Assembly (NCBI GenBank): GCA_038501625.1
Contig: JAZAYU010000015.1
Span: 7,772,991-7,836,990 of the forward strand
DNA: 64,000 bases
Origin: Corbicula japonica
Taxonomy: Eukaryota; Mollusca; Bivalvia; Venerida; Cyrenidae
Direction of reading: 5' to 3'
Part shown: positions 56,216 to 64,000 of the stretch, in pieces
Numbering within the stretch: position 1 is the stretch's first letter
Layout: every line of letters starts with the position of its first letter
Position numbers and translations under genes: made by a program
The notes under the pieces: model-generated
Seen by the model: the letters and a program-made list of their open reading frames with translations, nothing else
What the model was told of the DNA's origin: nothing
The model's database searches: none

Positions 56216-57255
56216 TGAGTTATCCGGTTTTTGCACTAAGATGTCAATTCACACACTAACTGTCTGCAACTACACATTCAAACCGGTTTGATCAAAACCT
56301 AACTACATACATTAGTAATTAACAATTCACTAAATACAAAAATTACATCAAAACACTTTGAACTTGTGTTAATTAATCTATGAACACAAAAAGTTAGTTG
56401 AACTAGCAAAATTCTAAATCATTTTGCAGGTTTCAATTATCTAGTTTTTACAGATAGATAGATATAAACATGTATATATATAGTAAAAGAAATGAGAATA
56501 TATAAAACTGGCGCCTCGTGCATCTACATTATATTTCTGCGATTGCGTCATTCACTACAAAATTATGGTTTTTATTAGTTTTGGCTTGGCTTTTTAAATT
56601 TTTGATACCCTATACTCATTCATCACTAATTGATTATTTGTAAATTACTAGGCCATATTATTGTTGTTATTTTCAGTTGACAATTTCAAATTATAATTTT
56701 CCAAGCCCTAATGGAATTACCATGTTTTTTGTGCATAATTTATTGAATGTTGTCAATGAATAAACATAGTTACAATTATTTTAAGTTGCTAAACACATTT
56801 ATTCTTTCAATAAATTTATTATTAAGAAACAATAATCAATACGCTAAAGAAAAAATCTTTGCCTAAAAAGATGTTCTTAATGATCTTTTAAATGGATAAT
56901 GGTTAAACTTTACGATTTCTGTTGATGTCGGAACACTGTGTAACTTAACATTGTTGTTAACCAGCATACAGCATGATGTTTTGAGCCTAATAAAAAAAAA
57001 ACTAATTGGTAAATGGTATATTTTTATGAAATGTTGTTGTTCAACAACATGTATAATGTTTTTGAGCCTAATAAACTGATTGGTAACTGGTATATTTTTA
57101 TGAAATTTTGTTGTTGTTGTTCATCATAGACACAATTTTGAGTTTAAGTTGTGCAAGCCCTGGTTCAAAGAAAACAATATGTTGTTCCTATAGTTAAGTT
57201 GTCTGTACATATATAACCTAATTTTATTTTCATTTTGATGTTTTTGTTCTTTTTG
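56216..57255. other. HDAC intron interior
   Basis: AT-rich. A short duplicated phrase (aactgattggtaactggtat, also near 57001) lies at 57070. Confidence 0.5.
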
Positions 57256-57261
57256 AGTTAT

Positions 57262-57754
57262 CCCTTTCTTCTATTTAGCATGTGCAACCAGTGTAGATCC
57301 AGATCAGCTGACACATCTGTTTGACAATCCTTTTACTTTTACTTATGAAGGCTATCCTTTTGTGAACAGTGTAGATCCAGATCAGCTAACAGTATCAGTT
57401 ACATCTGATCAAGATATACACTACTAGTTTTTTTTATTTACATGTATTAAATTATTTCTCACCAATAAAAGAACAGTGCAGATCCTGATCAGATAACATG
57501 GATGTCCCAGCTGATCTAGATCTACACTGTTTCTCGCATGTAAAAAGCAGCATACAGTGAAACATGCCTCAGCAGCCACCTGCGAATAGCAACCACCTGT
57601 CTTAAACAGCCAGTTTGAATATGTCCTAAACTGACATTTTGTTCTCATTTTAACCTGTCTTTAACAGCCACCTGTATAGAGCAGCCACTTTTTGTCACTC
57701 CCTTGGGTGGCTGCTAAAGACAGGTTTGACTGTACATACATACGAAGGGTTAAA
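57262..57754. mobile_element. Element A complex with another repeat inserted
   Basis: Two left arms (57295 and 57367), one right arm, then at 57560-57735 an insert with gcagccacctgcgaatagca and gtggctgctaaagacaggtt. That insert also occurs inverted at about 4135-4290. Confidence 0.75.
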
Positions 57755-58275
57755 AGTAATTTAGTGTAACAGAATCGCTAATCACTGTATTAGGGTTGAA
57801 GGTTTAACAAGTTGTCTGCGTCTACACTGGGTCTACACAATTCCATTTTGCAAGAAGTCCCATTCAGCAACATTAGCTTCTATAATCAATCAGTTTATTT
57901 CTTTATTCTGTAGAAACTGAAAGCCTTCAAGCAGCATTAACTGGGTTAAGCTGTAATTATCAAATTTTCCTAACTTTAAAAGAAATCACCTTGTTTGAAA
58001 ACTTTGTTTATTGCAATTAATGCTTCAGAAATCTCCAATACTTGAGCTAATTTGGGATAAGAATGTCTATTTTGGTCTGTCTATATTGTCTGTTTACAAT
58101 GCGGCTATTTTTGTCTGTCTATTTGTTTACCTTTAGACTCTATTTTGAGAGGATAAATATTTATTTTATGGACCAAAGACAGACCTCTTGTTGACATTTG
58201 GTTCTTTGATGAAACAAGGTCTTAAGTTTACCATGAGACTGTAGGGCAGGTTCATAGATCAAAATAATCAATAAA

Positions 58276-58422
58276 GGCCCAAGATCATAAAACTAAAACT
58301 GGAGACCAGTCTCAAATCTCAAGCATCTGATTGGCTGAAAAGGCATCAAGTCGCCATTTCAGATAATCAAATGCTTATGATTTGAGTTTTGTCTCCTATC
58401 TCAGTTTTATGATCTTTGGCCC
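58276..58422. mobile_element. Foldback element B
   Basis: ggcccaagatcataaaacta ... tttatgatctttggccc, followed by two looser copies of agtctcagatctcatg (58438 and 58515). Confidence 0.75.
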
Positions 58423-59090
58423 TGAGCCTTGAAGCCAGTCTCAGATCTCATGATTGCCATCACTTACTTTTCATATTGAGTGTTAAATTTCAACCAATCA
58501 GATTGCTGGAATCCAGTCTCAGATCTCATGTTTGTCATTGGTTAGTTCTGATAATGTATCACCTTAAAACAATCAGCCTTTAGCACTACCGGATCAGACT
58601 GTCTTTGGATGAAATCATTGGTTAGAATCCAGCTGAATGAATTCCTTCTTAGCCTTTAAGAGTTAAGTCTACCTGCACTTGAAATTAAAATATCTCAAAA
58701 AGAGATGTTTTATAAATTTGATGACTACAGACAGATAAATTAGATTTTCCTATAACTGCAGAATACTTAAAACTTAAATGTGATTATTTAAGTATTTTAG
58801 TTTCTCTATTATTCAACAAGATGTGGCACTAAAAATAACTTCATATAAATAACAGTCATTAAAATGCAATTTTACTTTCCTTCTACTTATTACAAGCTAA
58901 ATTGAAAAAAAAGCTCATAATGTTCATTCTCTGTTTTGATTGGCTGATAATAATGTTTCTCTATTGAACTAATCTATTTTTATATAGTTTTATCAAATGC
59001 ACATTTAATTTACAGAAGTCACCTTTCCTTCGAATAATAAGGCTTCCTACAAACAATTACATAATACTTATTTGTTACAAAACACATTAA

Positions 59091-59323
59091 CCCTTTCCTT
59101 CACATTATACGCATTTTTACACATTTGCGACCAGTGTAGATCCAGATCAACCGGCACATCCGTGCCGTCTGATCAGGATCTGCACTGATCACATTTTGGT
59201 CAGAAATAACCTGACATCAAAAAGCAAACAGTTTAGATCCTGATCAGACGGCATGGATGTGCCAGCTGATCTGGATCTAAACTGTTTGCCCAGGCAATAG
59301 AGGTGTATCTATGGAGGAAATGG
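59091..59323. mobile_element. Palindromic element A, near consensus
   Basis: ttaaccctttccttcacatt ... ctatggaggaaatggttaac; its right TTAA (59324-59327) is also the left TTAA of the next copy. Confidence 0.93.
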
Positions 59324-59327
59324 TTAA

Positions 59328-59539
59328 CCCTTTCCTTCATATATACACCTTTATGGCATTGGTGAACAGTGAAGATCAAGATAAGCCATCTGCACTGTTC
59401 CATTTTTGATTTATTAGGTCATTTCTGGCAAAAAAGCAAACAGTGCAGATTCTGATCTTACAGCATGGATTTGCCAGCTTATCTGGATCTACACTGGTCC
59501 CACAAGCTTACAAAGGCATGTATATGGTGTAAAGCATTA
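59328..59539. mobile_element. Palindromic element A
   Basis: ccctttccttcatatataca ... tatatggtgtaaagcattaa; back to back with the previous copy. Confidence 0.88.
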
Positions 59540-60173
59540 ACAGCAATTTTGCAGAATAATGGATGCATTCACATAAAAGCTCTCGCAATGAATTCACATA
59601 CACCTTATTAAAGTCGAAAAAATCAAGTTGCGGTTTGAATCAGAATTTATATTTATATAAAAACCAGCACCAGTTACCAGAGAACCGGCTTTTACAAAAA
59701 AGGGTAACCAAGTTGCATTCAAGCTTCCTTACAGCACATTAATATAAAACATATGATTGTTTTCTTTTTACTGAAGGTAGAATTATTATAAATAATTTGA
59801 ATTCTTTTCGTTCTTCGATGATCAGACAGACTTACAAGCAGTAAAAACAGTAAGCAAAGTGATTCAAATCAAAGCGGGGGATAACATTTATCAGTTATTT
59901 ATTATAACAAGTAAGGAGCTTCACAACAAGCATGGAGAATTTGGAAGCCCTGCCAGCAAATTGTTGCATATTGCTGATAATTGTTTTTCATCTCTTGGGG
60001 AAAGCAATTAATTTAATGATTTCCCCAGTGCTTACTTCCCCTTATGTGTACTATATGTCACAGTAACCAATGCCTTGAAATAAATTTAATGATAATTTGT
60101 TTACATTTTATTTTTGGAAGTGTGCTTAACCTGAAGATAATATTCTCCTAAAAATGTTTTATCAAAATATTAA

Positions 60174-60407
60174 CCCCTTCCTCCATAGACACACCTTTAT
60201 TGCTTGGGCGAACAGTTTAGATCAAGATCAGCCGGCACATCCATGCCGTCTGATCAGGATCTAAACTGTTCGCTTTTTGATTTGTTAGGTTATTTTTGAC
60301 CAAAATGTGACCAGTGCAGATCCTGATCAGACGGTGCCGGATGTGCCAGCTTATCTGGATCTACACTGGTCGCACATGCGTAAAAATAAGTATATATGGA
60401 GAAAGGG
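60174..60407. mobile_element. Palindromic element A, near consensus
   Basis: ttaaccccttcctccataga ... tatatatggagaaagggttaa. Confidence 0.93.
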
Positions 60408-60719
60408 TTAATTAAATGATTTCCCAGTGCTTACTTCCCTTTATTTGTCACAGTAACCAATGCTTTCAAAATTATTTTTAACAAGAATTTTTTATAATTT
60501 TTTTTTAAGTGTGCTTTAACCTGAATTTTATATTATTCTAGAAATGTTTTATTCAAATATTGAAATGAAATGTTTGCATTCTTTGAAAGGTGTTTCAGCA
60601 TTCAAGAAAAGATGATTTAATGATTTATTGTTCCTAAGTCCTCACTGGTGTAGTTGAGTTTAATTTTTTCTCACAGTGTCTGTCATTGTCTGAAGTCAAG
60701 TGATAATCTTGTCATCACC

Positions 60720-60960
60720 TATCAGGGAAAGTAACTGCTGCGTGTTAAGGGGAAGTAACTTATGTAAGGAGTTTAGCAGAAGTAACTGCTGAGCAGTTTA
60801 GGGAAAGTAACTGCTGTGTGTAGTTTAGGGGAAGTAACTGCCATGAGGATTTAAGGGAAGTAACTGCTGTGAGAAGTTTAGGGGAAGTAACTACTGTGAG
60901 TTTAGTGGAAGTAACTGTGATGAGTGAAGGGGAAGTAACTGCTGCAAGTTTGTTGAAGAT
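60720..60960 (+). repeat. Degenerate 27-30 bp tandem repeat
   Basis: About eight units around ggggaagtaactgctgtgag; HDAC first in-window intron. Confidence 0.85.
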
Positions 60961-62365
60961 TCAGAATGTCTCACTTTTAAATTTTACTATTTAAAGATTT
61001 TTCTGAGCACTGAATGAATACAAATAAATGTATTTCAGCTAACTTTTGTTAATTATATTTAACTTTGTGACCTTATTTACATATTTTTAATTCTTAATGA
61101 CTGGTTTTAGAAAATGTTCAGTATTTCATTTGTAAGCCAAGTTTGAAAAAGAATAAATAAAAAAAGAGTTATGAAAAATTCTAATTCAGTATTCAATGCT
61201 TTCTCAAGACACATTAAGCCTAACTTTTAAACATTATATCACATTTAAATAATAATTGGAATTATACAAAAACAGGACTTAACACTTATGGTAACACGAC
61301 TTCTTCCTAAATCAACTTCTTTAAAACTTTAATGCTTTGAAATCTATTTCTGTCCAAAAGATTGACAACTCGATACAATTTATACGGGAGTTTCATGTTT
61401 CTTGAGCAATTATTTATAATTTATATCTGTTTTAAATCTAATTTAGATCCAGACATAATAAATTGTTTCTGGAAGATAATTTACAGTAAGATATCTCAAA
61501 ATTCAGTAATTTAGAAGGAAATATAAAATGTCGAAACCTTCAAGAATTGAGTAGAACTTGCATAACAATAGCCTTGAAGCTATTTTTAGAATTTATGAAA
61601 TTTATTGTTTTTCAACATTAGCATTTTCTTGGCATTTTTGACGTGAACGAAATTATAATTGAAACGTAATATGTCTCCAGAGAGTTTCTTTGATCATTTT
61701 ATTTCTATCATAATTAAGATTTATCACTGAAATTATTCAATTTTAATAAGTTTTTAGATTACGTCAAAGGCTATTAAGAAAAAATCATCCGTGGTATTCA
61801 TTAATTTTTTATAATCCTAATGACTTTAATTTTACGGAAATTACCACTTATAAATCATTCCTGCATCAGCTAGTTTTATTGCAAGTAAAATTTTGCTTGT
61901 CATTTTAACACAATAATAATTTGCTTTTTTTGGTGATTCCCTGAATTTGTAATTCTTTCCTTTGATATCTTCATTGTTTTTATTTTTAACCCAATGATGT
62001 TGAAATAAATGACCTCAAAGACAAAAAATTAACAAAAAGTTCAATCCAGTTCTGCTGCACCAACTGATCTTGTTAAAATCTTAAACAACAAAAATGACAA
62101 GTCTTGCTTTTCTTCAATTCACAGGAACTGATTATTTCTACAAAAAAGAGAATATTTACAGACACTGCGATACTGCAACTCTAAGAACATACATCATGCT
62201 GGCTTGCACTTAAAATCTTTGATTTCTACAATTACGCTCCTAATGTTTTACGCAAGCTAAGATTATTATGATAGCATCTTTCTTAAAGTTTGATAATAAA
62301 ACAGTTTTCCGCCCATTTCCCAGCAGAGCCTCCGAATTCCGCCAAATATCCCGGCATCAGAATAC
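60960..62365. other. HDAC intron next to in-window exon 1
   Basis: About 1.4 kb of AT-rich sequence with no element. The insertion-free stretch beside the exon may contain conserved splicing signals, but none can be named. Confidence 0.4.
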
Positions 62366-62369
62366 CTAC

Positions 62370-62498
62370 TTGACAAAGGGGTTTTGCGCTTTAAGAGGAA
62401 CCCCTTATCCCGCCGCCGTAGAATAGGGCTCTGGGTGATACGTCGCTCCATAACCTTCTGTTTTAGTGCTGAGCGTACCTTTAAATTGGGTTCAGACG
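62370..62498 (-). CDS. HDAC4: Class IIa HDAC, in-window exon 1 (14-3-3 site / NLS region)
   Basis: Minus-strand exon between an acceptor (tgctttcag) and a GTAGGT donor. It encodes SEPNLKVRSALKQKV followed by RRRDKG and LKRK. This matches the class IIa segment around the first 14-3-3 phosphoserine (SEPNLK-RS-LKQKV) and the basic nuclear-localisation stretch. Length is 2 + 42 codons + 1 nt, and the trailing A joins the next exon (TT) to make Ile. An alternative donor one base pair further would create a stop, so GTAGGT is preferred. The preceding exon encoding the N-terminal part is not certain in this window. Recognition is from the family; splice use is inferred. Confidence 0.9.
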
Positions 62499-62499
62499 C

Positions 62500-63450
62500 T
62501 GAAAGCAAGAATTTTAAATATGTCAACCATTCAAGCTAAAACAACATCGTCATACAGCATGCAAACAAGTCATGCCTCTTTTAACAGTCTGGAGTTATAC
62601 TACTCAAAGTTTGCTAAGCGTCAAGAATATTTTTGTAAAAAATTTCTGGGGTATGCCAGTTATTAGTTTTATTTCTTTTATTTCTTTTTATTCACCGGAT
62701 AAATTACAGATTAAACAATATGGAAACATGTTTTAACAGTTGTAATGTGTTTACAGGGTTTATTTTGGATATGAATGGGATATTCTGGTGAGGATGTGAA
62801 AAAACAATGTTTGTTAAAACATCAAAAACTATCAATGTCTGCATCCAAAATATGTCTTATGACATTTGAAATGTCATTCAGTCATAAACTTCTAAAAAAG
62901 CAAGTGTAAATTAAATACTGTGGAAGTACAGGGTCACTTGGTTTGCCTGACTGTTGTTCATGATGTTGTGAACAGAGGACCTAATCTCCTTGTATAACAA
63001 AATTATTTTCAATGTTATTGAAGACCTCAACAATGGCGCTCAGCAAACTTTGAGTAAAGTAGAATATTTTATGATAGTTTGATGGAGACAGACATATATA
63101 TGTGCACTGTTTACTCATCATTTTTTTACGAGCAGAAAAAATTGAAATGTCATGTCTTGTATCAGTAGTAAAAATGAGGGGATTTTTTTTGTTTTTTTAT
63201 TGTCCATATCATTGTACTGGTTGTAAATATGCGGGGGTTTTGTTCCTTTTTTATATTGTCAACATAAATTCCTATGTGGGGAGACAAGGATATTTGTTGG
63301 TTTCTGTGAAAATATCTGTTTTAAATTCAATAAATGAATACCAGACATGACCGTGTGGCGTAGTCACCACTGACAATGTCGAATTTGGTATTCTAGTGAA
63401 ATAACAAAATTTAATTTTCTCGTTATTTCATTATTTCCAATAAATCATTG
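62500..63450. other. HDAC intron upstream of in-window exon 1
   Basis: No exon with family similarity found; open frames at 62466 and 63102 on the plus strand look spurious. Confidence 0.5.
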
Positions 63451-63452
63451 AA

Positions 63453-63686
63453 CCCTTTCAATAAATCATTCCTATAGATGTAAATGTGCCAACAGTGCAG
63501 ATCCAGATCAGCTGGCACATTTGTGCCATCTGATCAGGATCTACACTGGTCACTTTTTGGCCAGAAAAAACCTAATAAATCAAAAATCAACCAGTACAGA
63601 TCCTGATCAGATGGCAAAGATGTGCCAGCTGATCTGGATCTACACTGTTCGTCTATGCATTAATGGTGCATCAATGGAACAAAGGG
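63453..63686. mobile_element. Palindromic element A
   Basis: ccctttcaataaatcattcc ... catcaatggaacaaagggtta. Confidence 0.85.
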
Positions 63687-63984
63687 TTATACAAACAATA
63701 CAGGAGGGTAATTAGGAAAAGAAAGAAGACCTCAAGTGCATATCATATAATGTAACATCATTACCATTAAATACTCCTGATAAACATTTTAATTATTCAG
63801 AACTGATTCTTCTATTAACACTAAAAGTTTTTTTAATGAACCAACTTTGAATTAAAACAACCTGTTATGACCAGTAAACAGAACAAACAGTAAACTAAAA
63901 CAGCAATATTAATTAATAATACATGAAAACTATTTATTACTATTGTGGACTTATTCTCTGGCAGGTTGGTGAACCTGGTCTTAC

Positions 63985-64000
63985 TGTTCTTGTTGAATGA
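63985..64000 (-). CDS. Possible 3' end of the next upstream HDAC exon
   Basis: At the window edge the minus strand reads into a GTAAGA donor with phase 1. The 16 bases shown would give FNKN followed by Thr across the splice to SEPNLK, comparable to LRKTASEPNL in the family. Only the edge is visible, so this is a guess based on phase and donor. Confidence 0.25.

Overview
This is animal nuclear DNA. It is AT-rich, has long introns and is crowded with small mobile elements. The gene content (a class IIa histone deacetylase with canonical introns, and a B-box/coiled-coil/propeller TRIM-like gene of the type expanded in bivalves) and the repeat content (a pearl-like element with a 166-bp tandem core, and dense palindromic elements) suggest a bivalve mollusc. 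The species cannot be fixed from the sequence.

The main gene runs on the minus strand across about two thirds of the window. It is a class IIa HDAC (HDAC4/5/7/9 type). Seventeen consecutive coding exons were recovered from 62.5 kb down to 20.3 kb, and the reading-frame phase matches at every junction. They encode about 818 codons: the 14-3-3 and NLS regulatory region, the zinc-knuckle region, the whole deacetylase domain and the acidic C-terminal tail. The N-terminal MEF2/glutamine-rich exons lie beyond the right edge. The terminal exon, with its own splice acceptor, is present as seven tandem copies of exactly 85 bp. The catalytic position that is His in vertebrate class IIa enzymes is Tyr here.

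Left of the HDAC (1 to about 18 kb) lies mobile-element and duplicated DNA. A segmental duplication (1-3240 and 15783-18232) differs by several insertions and deletions. A decayed RT open frame lies at 5.57-6.05 kb. A TRIM-like gene at 6.7-8.9 kb is broken by three in-frame stops. A decayed non-LTR RT fragment lies at 11.3-11.9 kb.

The introns and flanks carry about 55 copies of one palindromic element of about 230 bp. Its TTAA-type target duplication can be read directly from an empty/occupied site pair inside the window. Other elements use these copies as landing sites: a second foldback family (at least four times at the same AG dinucleotide), a 5'-truncated non-LTR retrotransposon, and a 2.5-kb element with thirteen 166-bp repeats. 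At least four further small inverted-repeat families are present. No rRNA, tRNA or CRISPR was seen.
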